Source: Aralia elata (lineage: Eukaryota > Streptophyta > Magnoliopsida > Apiales > Araliaceae). From it: a stretch of DNA of 64,000 nt. This document shows, one piece after another, positions 20,777-33,676 of the stretch. Numbering within the stretch: the first letter of the stretch is position 1; every line of letters starts with the position of its first letter. Below the pieces are notes generated by a model that made no database searches, was not told where the DNA came from, and worked only from the letters and a program-made list of their open reading frames with translations. The stretch is from contig CM068382.1 in assembly GCA_034770075.1 (NCBI GenBank), positions 7,885,685 through 7,949,684 of the forward strand, written 5' to 3'. Made by a program: the position numbers and the translations under genes.

Positions 20777-23700
20777 CTATTATGACGCCCCCAAATCCGA
20801 GTTTACCTTTACGTCGGGTTTAGTGCTCACGATACTATTATATCCATTCATTACATCAAAATACTAACTTAAACCTGTCTTAAATTACACAATAATATGA
20901 CTTAAATCCCAGGTTCTAAAGACCTTTACATAACTAAAATACCAAATAATAATACAAAACATAATACTAAATGTACTTATTACAATAATCATTAAACTTA
21001 GTTAAGCACAGACGCTTAATAAATGAATTACTCCGCAACCTTGTCTTTTCCTTTATCTTTTCCTGATGTACCAGCTTTCTCGATTTTAACTGAAAGTATT
21101 ATATTCAACACAAAGGTGAGCAAGAGCTTGCTCAGCAAGGAAATAAACAGTTGAATATAATGGAACAAGAATACTTATGACAAAGGAAATGTAATTCATA
21201 AGATACTGAGCAAAGATAATTCTTTAAAAGCTTTGAGTTTAAACATCAGGCTTTAATAGGCTGTAAGGTCAATGACCAGTGAACTCTGTACTAGAATTGA
21301 CAGTACTAAAACTGCAATCCATGGATATAAACAGATGATAAAAACTGAATATACCCAGACTTGTACTTTAGGTGATCAGCCCAAGTACCCTATATTGTGC
21401 ACAACATAATAGTCTATATGACACTTTACGTGTCCACCGGAATCATAACGTCCGATATCATATGCCTCTATAAAAAGGTTGTTCGTTCACAACATTACAT
21501 AAGAGTCCGCACCACAACAAAATGGTCTGGAGAATATTAAATGAGATTTTCATGAATGAAGAATATCAATATATCTCTCAACATTTGTCTAGCCGAAATA
21601 ATGGCATTGACATACTTTCAAAATCATAAGAATAATTGAATCTGAAGTATTGCAGTTCAATAATTTCAATAAGCTTGAAAAGATAAACCTTCGAGTTAAG
21701 TATTTACAACATAAAGTTATTTGAGTAAGAAAGGTTGATGTACTTGCCTCTCGCGTTGATTAAACCTTTTTAATAAGTATCTTTTCACTGAGTAGCCTAC
21801 ATATATATACAATATTGGCTTACTTAGTGATCTTATAGCACAAAGTCTATATTTATGGGTACATATAGCTTCACTATGGTTATTGCAGCTATATCCAATA
21901 ACTAACATGTATGTTATTTACTAACATCAAACAATCATGTATCTATCGATCTTCTATTTGCAAATACATTGAGGTACACATAGTCACTTAGTGTATCTCA
22001 ATACATTTTCAGAGCTTAGTATGTACATAACTAGCTTACATAGACACATGGTACATATAGCCTTTACATATCCCAAGAATTACAAGTTTCAGTCTCAACA
22101 TGTCAGGATATAGATCTTAGATCCTAAAACATCTTTATTATCTCATTTAGTCATGCTAAGACATTTATAAACTTTAAACTTTACTTTTGCAACAAAACTC
22201 AAAAACACAAAAATATGATTTTTGAGGTACTTTTGGAGATTTTTAGTAATTTCTATAGTAGCCTTTTGAATCTCCGATTTGTGCAATATTATAGACCTTA
22301 TAGCATAGTATTTTATTCTTGGTTTAGGTCTTTAAAAATATTAGTTTAAGCAATCCAAAAACAGGCCCCAAATGGGCTGTTTTACATATTTCTTTACTTA
22401 GCCAAAACTGCAGTTTTGTTGATTTTTAAGGCTACTTTGATGATTTTTATGAATTTTTGTATTAGGCTTTTAGACATGAACTCTAAGCATACTTCTAGAT
22501 TGTATACCATAGTATGTTTTTATTGGTTTAGGTTCTCAAGCAAGCTTTCTGAGCTTCTTGAAATTTGTGCTCAAACTAGGTGGTTCACCACAGTTTTGGC
22601 TTTTACTAACTTTAGCCAATTCTTGCCAATTTCATTTCTGGCCTCTTGGGTTCATTCCAACACTTGAATTATTACTAGTTAAGACTAGTTTTAGCATTCC
22701 CTCGACTTTGCTAAGCATAGATTTGGTTTTGACTCTCTAAACCTAGCTTTTTTCAAGCTTTTACATAATAATTGCTCACGTTCTTGTATACGTTAGCATT
22801 TCAACACTTGGAATAGCCTAGTATACCTCTAACTCACTTGTCTAAGGTGTCAAAAACTGAGTTTTAGGTAAAATGGCAAAATCACAATTTTACACTTGGA
22901 AAAATCTGCAGAATCTGCAGTTTTGTTTATTTTATAGGCTAGTTTGGTGATTTGTTTGAATTTCTAGGTTAAGTTATTGGCTCAACTGTTTGGCCCTGCT
23001 TCTAGACCATACATCAAGGTATTTTAATCATGGTTTAGGTTTCTTATTCATGTCATTTAAGCTTATCAAAATAGGGGCTCAAACTGGCCTGTTTCTCATT
23101 ACTTTACAAAAACTAACTTTGACACTTTTCGATTTTTTTTTCAGTTTTGGCTACTAGGATAGTCTAGGCATGTGTACTTTAGTTAGTTAAGGATACTTTT
23201 AGTATCACCACACTTTATTTAATCATCTAGCCAATTTTGACCTATCAAAGCTCACTTTAGGCTTGAAAAATAGGTTTTAACTTGGTTTTCTTACTAGCTT
23301 TGGTCATGGCAGTGATTGGTAATCATTATAAGCATGTATTAGCATCTTTATATGAGTTTATTACAGTCTTATAGGATCAGGTGCTAACAGTTACACAAAA
23401 CAGTCCACTTTTGGGCTTAAAATATGATTTTTCACAAGTTTAATGCTCAAAATAGTTAAGGTTTGGTTTCTTTAGCTTGTGTAACTTACTTATGTCATAT
23501 TGTGACTATTAAAACTTGTCTATATGGTCCAGGTATGGTGGTTCTTTATTTTGGTGTTCGTTGCTATTTAAAACTTACTATTTATAACTTTTAAACATGA
23601 TTTTTGGATAATACCCAAACTAGACCATAACTAACTTAGGGACCAACTTTTAAATGTCATTTATGGACAATGTATGGACTCTCTATTGTCTAATAACATC

Positions 23701-25530
23701 AATGGCTAAAATTGGCCATAACAGTCCACATTAAGGCATAGTTTTAGCTATAACTCACAAAAAGTCTTACATGTAGACAAAAGGAACCTCTAGGCATTCA
23801 AGCAACCTTTAAAGCAATATTATAACTTAACATTATAACTATTAACATGCTTGCACCAGTTAGTCAATATTCTAACATCAAAAACAGTCCATTCATGGCA
23901 TTTTAGGCATGATTTAACACTAATTCTCATAACTGTTCCCAAGCCTTCAAGTTATACACATTAATACTCCATGTAATTGCTATATAGTCTATATACATGA
24001 TCTAAAACAATTAAATGCAAGACTTCAAGCTTTAGTTCAAAACAACCCTTTATTGGTTTTAAATTTCACAAGAAAGTATGGTTTAGAAATCAAGTCTACA
24101 AGGATAGCATGGTTATGCAACACATGGGCATGGACTAACTTTTTACAGGGCATTAAACATGTATAGACTATATCTAGATGGCACAGAACATATCACACCC
24201 TAACAGTCCTCAACTAGCCATTTAAGCTAACATTCAAGCTTTCAAAACAGGGCATGGTCTGGCCTGTTTCAAACAGCCCCAGACTGACCAGTTTTGATCC
24301 ATTTTTGGCTGGAAATAACACTTTATCTTCCCAACTATTAGCCTTCCTAGTTTGGTATGTAAGACACCTTAATATAGCATAAAATCCACACTAGAAGCAT
24401 GGCCTAACAGTTATAAAATAAGCTTCCAATAACAGTCAAAATGACTTTGTTTTGCTCCTAAACAAAGCTATCATGGTTTGTAAATTACATGAAAACATGG
24501 TATACTTAATCATAGAAGCATACATGAAGCATTACACTTACTATATAAGTAATTTGACATGATCTTGGATTCCATTTCACAGCTAGTATGCTCATACACT
24601 ATAATAGTTCTTATTTCAGCCTTTTTATCAAACAGTTGGTGAGCATAGTTTTATTTTATTTTTATTTACATGGAACAACTAATTTCATGTCCATTTTCCT
24701 AGCCTTCTGGATTAATGTATTAAAGGTCTTCATATACTATATCAACATCAATACAAGCAACAATCACTGCGACAACAATCATATAATCAACCATTATATT
24801 ATAAAAATCAATGTAGCAGTCACAATACAATATAACAGCCCTCATGGCTGCTAATTAGTTAATTAAAGCTACTAACACTTTGTTTCACTATAAAAATGCA
24901 ATGGAAAAAGGAATGAAAATGGAGATGGCCTGTTTACCTTGCTAGCTTAGAGAATAGATGTTGTGTTGGTCAATCCTTTTTCCCTTTCCAGTCGGAATTC
25001 TTCTACTCTCTCTTTTTAATTGACTGTTATTGATTTTAGGGTTTAGTTAAGTGATGAAGCTAACTGCTTTCAAGTATATTGCTTGGCCATATATGGCTGA
25101 GCTTCTATCAGCCATCATTGCTTTTTTGACTGTCCTCTTAGTCTCTACTCGGCTGCTACTTGGCTCCTACCATACTCTCTTAGCAAGCCTAAGTCTAGCA
25201 GTCAGTTTAGCCCCTACATTGGCCTTTATAATGTCTATTTTTTGTAGGCTACTTGACTCCTAAGACTTCCAGCCTTATCCCCAGCCATCCTATGCATTGT
25301 AGCCTCTAACTAGCTGTTAAATAATTGCTAAAGGAACTAACTGCTAACTTAGGTTACTTACCAAAACTCGGCTCTTTATTTCCTCCATATGGGCTACCGG
25401 ATTGGACAAAGAAAGGGGGCAGATAATGGATTTGTTTTGGGCTTAAAAATAGCCCTCCCTGCTACACTAAATAAAGTTGTTGGATTGGCCAAATAACAAG
25501 GCAGGGTCTAATTTTAAATTTGGGCCTCAT
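20777..25530. repeat. Probable old long LTR of a Ty3-type element (borders uncertain)
   Basis: The stretch opens with TGACGCCCCCAAATCC, a start commonly seen at LTR ends of plant Ty3 chromovirus-type elements, and includes GAGCAAGAGCTTGCTCAGCAAG (21118-21139). About 22200-24300 is built of loosely repeated phrases such as CAGTTTTGTT...GGCTA and GGCC-GTTT variants, as in the multi-kilobase LTRs of Del/Tekay elements. No ORF with homology is visible, and neither a matching second LTR nor a target duplication could be found. It is best described as a decayed solo LTR or LTR fragment; the right border is a guess. Confidence 0.4.
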
Positions 25531-25779
25531 AACACATCTCTTAGTGTAGTAAGAGTCCAAAGTATTAAAATTAAGGTAGCACATTTGCAAGCACACATAG
25601 AAAAATTTATGGGACATTTACATTTAGTAGTACATTTTTAGAAATAATTACAATAATGGTGCATAGATAAAATAATTACAAAAATAATACATTTTTCCAT
25701 ATTTATTTACAATATTAGTGCAATTAGGATTCCTTAATTTAGGGGATAATATCATTTTATCTCTCCTCCATTCTATCCC

Positions 25780-25920
25780 TTTAATTTAGTTTCCATATCA
25801 GTTTTTTTAAAAAAAATAAAATACCCATTCTCTCTCTCCCCTCTCTCCCTCCCACCGCCTCACCACCTCTCCCCGCCGCCCCCGCCCCTCTGCCTCCCTC
25901 CCTCCGCCCTCCCATTGCTT
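25780..25920. repeat. Pyrimidine-rich, GC-rich low-complexity tract
   Basis: A CT-rich run with CCGCC and CCCTCC motifs, strikingly GC-rich in an AT-rich region. It translates to Gly/Arg-rich low complexity on the minus strand but shows no gene structure. It sits just left of a minisatellite; both may belong to one transposon of about 25600-26930, because ATAATTACAAAAA-like sequence is inverted near those two borders. Confidence 0.5.
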
Positions 25921-26071
25921 GCGAGTATGATGAAGCCAGGATTGTTTTATGCTTTTTGATTACAGTAGATAAGCTCATCATGTATGAGCATTCTGCAATT
26001 TATGATATATTTGTTGTTTTTGATTACTTTGGGCAATGCTATCATGTTCGTTCATAAGGTATAAAATCTAT

Positions 26072-26612
26072 TAAAAGGTAATCAAATCAGTTTTATTGGG
26101 TTATCAATTAATTATAAAAAATCTATTATAATTTTTTTTTCCATAGTGCAGTTGGTAGCTAAACATTCATACAAAGGTGACCAATTCAGTTTTATTGGGT
26201 TACCAATTAATTATAAAAAATCTATTATAGATTTTTTTTTCTTTAGTAGAGTTGATAACTAAACCTTCATACAGAGGTAACCAATTCACTTTTATTGGGT
26301 TACCAATTAATTATAAAAAATCTATTATAGATTTTTTTATAATTAGTGCAGTTGGTAGCTAAACCTTAACACAAAGGTAACCAATTCAGTTTTATTGAGT
26401 TATCAATTAATTATAAAAAAATTATTATAGATTTTTTATAATTAGTACAATTGGTAGTCAAACCTTCATACAAAGGTAACCAATTCAGTTTTATTGGATT
26501 ACCAATTAATTATAAAAAAATCTATTATAGAATATTTTTTTCATAGTGCAGTTGGTAGCAAAATCTTAATACAAAGGTAACAAATTTAGTTTTATTGGGT
26601 TACCAATTAATT
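26072..26612. repeat. Minisatellite, six copies of a 99-101-bp unit
   Basis: The GGTAACCAATTCAG-like start of the unit occurs at 26077, 26176, 26276, 26376, 26475 and 26576, so the period is almost exactly 100 bp. Each unit carries TTTTATTGGGTTACCAATTA and most carry a near-palindrome AAAAATCTATTATAGATTTTT, which could form a hairpin. Units differ from one another by several substitutions. Confidence 0.93.
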
Positions 26613-27440
26613 TGAAATCATCTCCATTGTTTGACAATTGAAACATTAAAAATAATACAATAATAGGAATGATTCCAATTATTAGATTACTGATCCAAAC
26701 ATTAGAAGCGGAGATAATGGTGAGAGGAGTAAATAGTGGGTGCTATTAAATAGTGGGTGTCATTAAATAGAGAGGAGTAAATATGGTAGTTATAGTTCTC
26801 CTTGATTTAAGGGATAATGATTTAATGGATTTATTCTTGTTGCACTTTTTTTGTAATTATTTTGTTAGTGCATGTAATTATTTTGTTAGTGCACTATTCT
26901 TGTAATTTTTTACTAATTGTTGTATACTTATGTAAAGAACCCAAAATTTAATGTGGCCCAATATTTCAATATGGACTCATATTAAATATTAAAACACATG
27001 GATTTTATCTATCACATTTAATTAGGCTAGCAAAATGGTTAGAAAATACTTTATTAGAATGATGGTCCCATGTATTTTAAATATCTCATAGTGATGCACA
27101 CAATTTTTCCTTATTTATCACTAAATAATACCTTTTGAATGAAATTAATTATTATATATTATAATATAATTATTTCATGATCACATAGCTAGTTTCATGT
27201 CAAGAATATTTCCCAATTAAGCCATGTTGGCTTTCCTTTTCATTCTTAATATTTATATACCAATATAACAAGGTATATCATCATCCCTTCCTTTACTGTA
27301 CATAACTTTGAAATACTTAATAAATTATTAAGTATTAAATAATTCTAATATCACAACAATTAAGTAAAAAAAATTATACACAAAATTTGTCATTATAATA
27401 ATTAAATATTATCTAAAATTTTCTGTGTCATTACATCTAT
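26613..27440. other. Gene-free AT-rich sequence
   Basis: Contains a short repeated phrase TAAATAGTGGGTG (about 26728-26765) and a repeat of TAATTATTTTGTTAGTGCA (about 26853-26895). No gene recognised. Confidence 0.5.
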
Positions 27441-27441
27441 T

Positions 27442-27860
27442 ACCTACTTAAATTGAAAATTGACAACTCTAATTGCACGGGAATACCATATGCTTGACCT
27501 ATGACTGTTTGAACCACAACCTCAATTGAATCTATCTTCTGCAAAACAATTTTAATGATGTCCAAAAAGACCATGTTATCCATAATCTCTAATTTTGAAA
27601 CAAAAAGAATAATAATTATTAATATTCAAAAATGATCTCCTAACTAAGATTAACATTTATATATTTGGAGCCGGAGGTCTTACCTTTTTGGTTGGTTCTA
27701 TTTTAGAATAATAAGATTTGCATTTAATACATTTGAAAAGAACATTAAGATTTTGTATTTAACATATTCTCCGATCAACCATTGCAGACCGCAGAGCCTG
27801 CATGGCTGAACCTACAATCTTCTGAATAACCCTTTTCTTCTCAAAAGCCCAAATAGACAT
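27442..27860 (-). other. Unrecognised short coding-like segments, possibly two exons
   Basis: On the minus strand an ATG at 27858-27860 opens a 33-codon frame (MSIWAFEKKRVIQKIVGSAM and further) ending at TAA about 27759. A second clean frame reads MDNMVFLDIIKIVLQKIDSI and further from about 27583 to a TAA near 27442. A good donor (AAAAAG|gtaaga, about 27684) and acceptor (aaaattag, about 27590) lie between, but the two frames are not joined by a splice I can defend. Composition is more protein-like than the surroundings. I do not recognise a family. It may be a small gene, a pseudogene or chance. Confidence 0.25.
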
Positions 27861-28185
27861 ACCCAATGCGATTGGGTCGGGCTTATATCTGTTCCTTCAA
27901 CAAGCCCAATATATTTATAAACACTCTTTTTACTCTCAAATTATTTATATATATATATATATATATATATTATCCATTTCAAAATTAGAGATATATTTTT
28001 AGTTTTAGACTATAAAAAGACAAGAGTTACTAACTTGTCATTAATTATATTTTAGGTTGCTTGAATACTATCATGGTAGTATATTTCTAGCTAATATTAT
28101 GGTATATTTAGGAAAGTAATTTATCTTTAAAGTCGTTTTTTAGAAATGTATCACTAATTTTAAAACAGATAGAATTATATTATCT

Positions 28186-28697
28186 TGATGTAGGACAAAT
28201 GACATTGAAGTTTGAGGAAGAGCTGGATAGAAAGAAGGCTTCAAAAAAACGCGCGTAACCCTTCGGGTTTCGGGCGTGTTTTGGGTTCGGGGTCGGATAC
28301 GTCTTTGGGCGTTTGGATCTCTTCGGATATGGCGTCATGGCTTCGGGCGATCGTCGGATAGATTTGTTTTAATTATTATTAGAATTATTATTATTCTTAG
28401 GAAGTAAATCCATTTATGGTAGTGGAGTTTAATTAGGAAGTGAATTCTTTATGGTAGTAGAAGTTTAATAGGAAGTTAGATATACTTTAGGAATTGGTTT
28501 TCATAATTGTAGGAATTCTATTATAGATTGGAAAGGAAGTCTATTAGCTATAAAAACCCGGCTTGTGGGTTGAAATCAGGAGATTATTATTCATTGATTA
28601 ATAAATTAGAGTTATTTCTCTTATTTTCTGGTGGATTCCAGTTTTATGTGTTCTTAGAATTTACGCTGATAAATTCTTGTACTTCCGTTCTGCGTCA
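28186..28697 (+). mobile_element. Solo LTR, probably Copia type
   Basis: It starts TGATGTAGGACAAATGAC and ends TTCTGCGTCA, flanked by TATCT (28181-28185) and TATCC (28698-28702), a 5-bp duplication with one mismatch. Inside, a TATA-like CTATAAAAACCC (about 28550) and a downstream region ending GATAAATTCTTGTACTTC read like the U3-R-U5 of a plus-strand Copia LTR. Its first third is unusually GC-rich (TTCGGGTTTCGGGCG-type repeats, 28250-28345). No second LTR or internal region exists nearby, so recombination between LTRs probably removed the element. Confidence 0.65.
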
Positions 28698-28702
28698 TAT
28701 CC

Positions 28703-29615
28703 CCCTCCCCAAAAAAAATGAAAGTGTAGTTAGTTTTATTTCTCCTCTTTTAAATATTAAAATTAGAGAATTGATATTTTCACAAGTAAATATGATAGTT
28801 CTACAAGGTCATCTCATATGAATAGTAAATAGATCTCAGTAAGAAGTCTTGTGAAAATATTAAATATTACTTGTGAAAATATCAATTTTCTAAATATATT
28901 ATTTGAAAATTAAATTTAGTCTTTATAAGCAGTGATGCAAAAAATATTCAAATTTTATTCGTCTAATTGTAAACATGTTTCATAAAGATCTTATTAAAAA
29001 AAAGGACGAAAAATTAGGACTCTCTTTTCTATAGTGACTAGTGAGGCAACACTAAATATTGTGTCAAGCAGGGTCACACGAAGAGTTAAAAAATTAATTT
29101 CACAAAATAAAACAAATTTATAAGTTTGCAAAGAGGGTCAGATACAATGATACAACATGCTCATATAGTTGTCCTTTTTGTACGTGAACTAGAACGGAAA
29201 TTAAATGCGACGCACATCATAAGATTTCTATTTCAGAAAATGAGGGGTAGGTTGAAACACTAAAAACATGCACTAAAAAGACCATGTCGTGTGAAATGAT
29301 CGACTAATATGAGGAGGTCTAAATTTAAAGTGTAACGAGTTGTTATGTTAAGATTCGAAGAGATGGTATTCCATACGTATATAAACTGTAGATTTTTTTG
29401 ACAATACTGACTTCAATGATTCTTAATAGAACATTTTTCTCAAATTTGTGGAATTGCCCACTCATTTCACATTAGTGCACGCTCCCTATCACATTTTAAC
29501 CACATGTTTAAAAAATAATACTCTTAGACTATGTTTATTTGCAGGAATTATAACCTTGAGATTGTATTTTTATAAATTATAATTTCAAAACTATCAATTT
29601 CGAATGTTATTCTTA
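28703..29615. other. Gene-free AT-rich sequence
   Basis: I see no coding region, terminal repeats or tandem structure here. Confidence 0.5.
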
Positions 29616-30597
29616 CAAATAAACAACGGTCGAACCAGATGGGCTAGGGGGGCAACTGCCCCTGGTAGGCTGGAATTTCCGACGACTCCTACCATGCAAG
29701 ATTTGGCTCTTGATGCAGTGATGCTGCCCTGCCCCTGCTGACTGGCGACCTGCCGCACCCTCACGCCTTCTTCTGCAGAACAGCCATGAGCCAAGCCAAC
29801 AGTGATGAGTGAACAGTTAATTTTTTTTAAAAAAATCTCTTTTCTTATACAGACAACAACATAACCCTTTTCTTCTTATTTTTCTTCTATGGCCGCCGAC
29901 CAGTTAGCACTATTAGTGCTATCATTTCCCTTAATCCATTCCAATTTCCACAGTTTCACACTTCCACTGACCTGCTAGGCTGCTATCATTCATCAATTTA
30001 ATTACTTCTCAGTTCTCCCTTTCTCTCTCCACTACAGTCTTTAGGTTGGGCCCTTTTCCTTTTGTGTTTCTTTTTCATATATGTTAATGAGTTAATCTCT
30101 ATATGTGTCTACAAATAAGGAATTTTGTGCTTAATTTTTTCATTAAATTAGATATTTAGAGTTTGTTATGCCATGAATTAGAGATTATGTGTTATTTACT
30201 TATTTTCATTGAATATTTGAATTAATATTGTATATTTTTCAATTTATGGTATATTGTTTGTGAAATAATTGAAATTATTGAATTTGGTTAGTTGATGAAA
30301 TTATGATGAAAGAGTATTCTCTGCGATGAAAATTGTCAAGACTGACTTGCGTAATAAAATGGGAGACGAGTGGATGAATGACAGTCTGGTAGTTTATATT
30401 GAGAATGATATTTTTTCAACAATTAGAAACGAACAAATTTTGAGACGTTTTCAAACGATGCAGACTTGCAGGATACAATTGTCTTCTCTCAGTCGTACAA
30501 CCGAAAGAAGTAATTCAAGTGTCAATAAATAAATTTTTTTTTACTGATGTATTTTACCCCCCTTCTAAAACGTTCTGGTTCCGCCACTGCAAATAAA
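29616..30597 (+). mobile_element. Internally deleted hAT transposon, 8-bp target duplication
   Basis: The element proper is 29624-30589. Its right end reads CTGGTTCCGCCACTG, and its left end CAACGGTCGAACCAG is a degraded inverted copy. The 8-bp duplication CAAATAAA is perfect at 29616-29623 and 30590-30597, diagnostic for hAT. The only coding remnant is the C-terminal dimerisation segment at 30300-30529. The left part (29640-29830) is GC-rich. A Ds-like deletion derivative is the simplest reading. Confidence 0.88.
30300..30529 (+). pseudogene. hAT transposase C-terminal dimerisation segment (TTF/ZMYM1-like)
   Basis: The frame reads VFSAMKIVKTDLRNKMGDEW, then DSLVVYIENDIFSTI and RRFQTMQTCRIQL, ending at TAA 30527-30529. 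This is the hAT C-terminal dimerisation motif (xRxFSAMKxxKTxLRNKMGDxxLxDxLxxYIE), as found in TTF-type and zinc-finger MYM-type-1-like transposases. The catalytic and DNA-binding parts are missing; only about 75 residues survive, in frame. It lies just inside the right end of the element, where the 3' end of a hAT transposase is expected. Confidence 0.85.
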
Positions 30598-31994
30598 CAT
30601 GACCATAAAGTCGAAAGAGTATTGCAGAAAGATCCGCACACCTTATTTCCTAACTTAAAAAATCATGATTGTAAATTTGTATTTTAAATTTTGGACCAAA
30701 TAACGTAAGTAACATAAAGAATCTATTCTTATCCACATGGAATGACCAATTAAATTTTTGAGCAACAGAATAAGAGTGTTGCTATGTATGGTAATAAATT
30801 TATGCGAATTATAACTGTGAAACTTATTAATATATAAAATTAGTATAAATTATAGGGTCTTACTTATTACGTATTTTTTTAAAAAAATTATCACTAACAC
30901 CTATTCACGTAATTAACAATCAAAAAATCGACGTAAATTTTTATAATATATATCATTTTTTACGTAATAATTCTAATTGCTAAGAACGTTAAAACTGTAC
31001 TGAAAAACTATTCGATGTCAGATGACAGTTGTGCACAATGAGGTCCAAAAATATTGTAACCTCGATTATATTTGATTACTCGATGGAGGCAAGATTCCTG
31101 TTGATATCTTTTGCTTTAATTATCCTAATGGCATACTTTCTCCAAGTTTGTGGAATTTAAACATATACGGATGCACATGACGTAACCAGTGAGGTATATT
31201 ACTCCTGTCATCCAAAAAAATGAGATTAGATTAACAAATATCCATATTATAAAAAAATAATTCAAAGTATATTTCTTATTCATTTATTTGCACTGCATTT
31301 TAGAATTTTTTTAATAAAAGTAATCAAATGGATATGGCAAAAAAATAAAATGAATTCAAATTCAAATTCTTCTTCTTTCATTGACAAAATCAAAGACATT
31401 TTTTTAATGAAATACCAAGAGATATATTTATATTTTTAAATTATAAAATGACATAAAAATTTTAGCACGCAATTAATTTTATTTATATCATGTTATCACT
31501 ATCACTTCTCGAGTACTATAAAAAAAAAATTGAAAAATTAACTTTTTACTATGAGTTAACTGAATATTATATCATATTATCACTCACTTTTTTAAGTATT
31601 ATTTGAAAAATAATACTTAAATTTGTAGAAGGATGGACTACTAAACTATTGCCATACATTTAAGCATTTAGTACCCATTTTCAACAGCTTTAATTGATGA
31701 CCTGAGCAATGACAAATAGACCCACTGGCCTGGGCAACACCAAGAACTCGCTTTCAGTTATGAGAAGATTACAAATTTGCCATTATTTAATTTTAACGTT
31801 ATTAATTGTTTGAGAATAACTGTTTGTACATTATTATTTTTCCACTTTATGAAAGTGGACAAAGGATTAAAGGTTGCAAGTAATTTGGAACAAAGGAGTA
31901 CAAAACAAAATAATTGCGCTCGAGCTATTTCACAAAGTAATATATTTGAACAAATTAAGGTCTTGGAAATATTTTTATTTATATATGGAGTAAG
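30598..31994. other. Gene-free AT-rich spacer
   Basis: No gene, inverted repeat or tandem repeat stands out. Short frames at 31758-32048 are chance frames in AT-rich sequence. Confidence 0.5.
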
Positions 31995-32403
31995 AGCATA
32001 ACACAAAGTTTTAGAAAAAATGCGACATAAAAAAAAACCCTCTCTCACTAATGAAATTTAACATTTTCTCCGCCCTTACTCACCTTTATCCCAACAAATA
32101 ATTAATTAAGTATTTATTACAATCGTAACACCATCTTAATCTATATTTTTATCGGACGATAAAAATACAGACCGTTAACTTTAAGATCATATAATTGAAG
32201 GTATTGAATATTTACTCCCAATACGTCCAAAAAGAAATTGAGATCTCTCTAAACTAACAAAAAAAAAAACTTGCTATTTTTTTGGAGTTAATCTTTGTGA
32301 ATAAACTAGTACAATTTGGACAACCAGTAGACTAATGATCTGCAGGTGAATAGACGGTATAAGTGGGAATGTTGTAGCTAGGAAGTCACTGTCAATCAAG
32401 TTG

Positions 32404-32904
32404 TTACAATTCCCATTCCAGACCATTTATCATCTCAGAATAGGATGTTTCTTCATTTTCTATGAAATCAACATTTAGGTCTTTCTCCCCCGAGTATGAA
32501 CTTTCTGGTGAGCTTGTTTTCTCAATCTTTGGCGCATTTTCAGCACATTCTGCAACCCCAGTTGCATGAGCTTCTTGATCATCAACAGCCTCACTTATCA
32601 CGGTACCCAATGGCCGCCGATCAAATGCTCGACAGCTGCCTGATATCACATATACTCGGCAGACACTCATTTCATGCCTCAACTGCATATGAAAAACACA
32701 ATTTCTTCGATTAATTAAACTTCCAAATATAAAAATAAAATTATGTTTTTAGCACGTTTTAAAATAGAATTTAAGAGGGCGGTGACATATCTTTAATGCT
32801 AAAATTGATAATTATCCAACCCCGTATATGTATGCAGACATGCAGTTTTATACTGCATGCATCAGAATTAGTTGTACTGAAAATATTACTCCTGATAAAA
32901 AGGC

Positions 32905-32950
<46 letters not shown>

Positions 32951-33565
32951 CTATATTTAGAATAATTTTGTTTACCCTTGGAGCAGCACAATTAGTACTC
33001 GAGGAGCTGGAGCTAGCGGGTACTTCTTCCTCAATGGCTTTATACTCATTCATCTTCCATTTGGTTTTTCGCCCCAAAGGAGCTTTCCCTTTGTAAAACA
33101 CCATTGTTTTCTTCACTCCAATAACTTTGTTACTCGTCGAGTAGACATAATTCGGTGAGCCCGTGGCCTTCCAATATCCGGAAGCGGTGGTCCGGTTAGG
33201 CCTCCCTCCTCGGGCTTCCCTTTCTTGCCTCGGCACAAAGAAGAACCATTGCTCCGTGTCCCTTTGGCATAACTCTCCTGCATAGTCTGTAAAAAAAAAT
33301 AAAAAAAAATCATAGAACTTAGAATTAATCAATCAAAACTACTTTTAATTAATTTCTCCATAAGGATCGATGATGATGCAACAAATTAAATGAAAAATTT
33401 ATACGTACTTGGTAGGTGCCATGGTTCTACTTCATAAATGTCGATAACGGGGATAACTCGATTCAGATGAGCTTGGCTAATTCCTTGTAATTTGTAGTGA
33501 AGATAGAATGAAACAAGCTCTTCTTCAGTTGGATAGAAACGAAAGCCTGGTGGGAATTCCTCCAT
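32404..33565 (-). CDS. NAC transcription factor, NAC090-like (copy A), 3 exons
   Basis: A plant-specific DNA-binding transcription factor acting in the nucleus. Exons 33409-33565, 32976-33286 and 32404-32682 total 747 nt and 248 residues. The NAC domain fills residues 1 to about 150: subdomain A PPGFRFYPTEEELVSFYLH, then HLNRVIPVIDIYEVEPWHLP, the C block EQWFFFVPRQEREARGGRP, D block SGYWKATGSPNYV with GVKKTMVFYKGKAP, and E block TKWKMNEYKAIEE. The combination matches the ANAC090/ANAC061 group, linked in Arabidopsis to senescence and salicylic-acid responses. Exon 2 ends AGG|gtaaac. Compared with copy B, the last codons differ: GAA is TAA here, so about five terminal residues are lost. A TATA box lies about 110 bp upstream. 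Confidence 0.93.
32906..32950. repeat. AT dinucleotide microsatellite in NAC-A intron 2
   Basis: About 22 AT units; the corresponding intron of copy B lacks it. Confidence 0.95.
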
Positions 33566-33676
33566 TTTTTTTTCTTTTTGAGCTATATATATGGAAAATT
33601 CAAATATTTTTGGAGTGGTATAAATATAATTTACATATTTATGGTGTTGTGTTATGGATTTGGAATGAGCTTATTA

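Noticed and set aside
20777..25530. A complete Ty3 element
   Set aside because: No second LTR, primer site or pol domain is visible; only LTR-like sequence is supported.
25781..25981. Gly/Arg-rich frame on the minus strand
   Set aside because: Low-complexity translation of a pyrimidine-rich tract; no start context, domain or splice structure.
29594..29794. Minus-strand frame with Ala/Gly-rich residues
   Set aside because: It overlaps the GC-rich left end of the hAT element and its target duplication; no family recognised.
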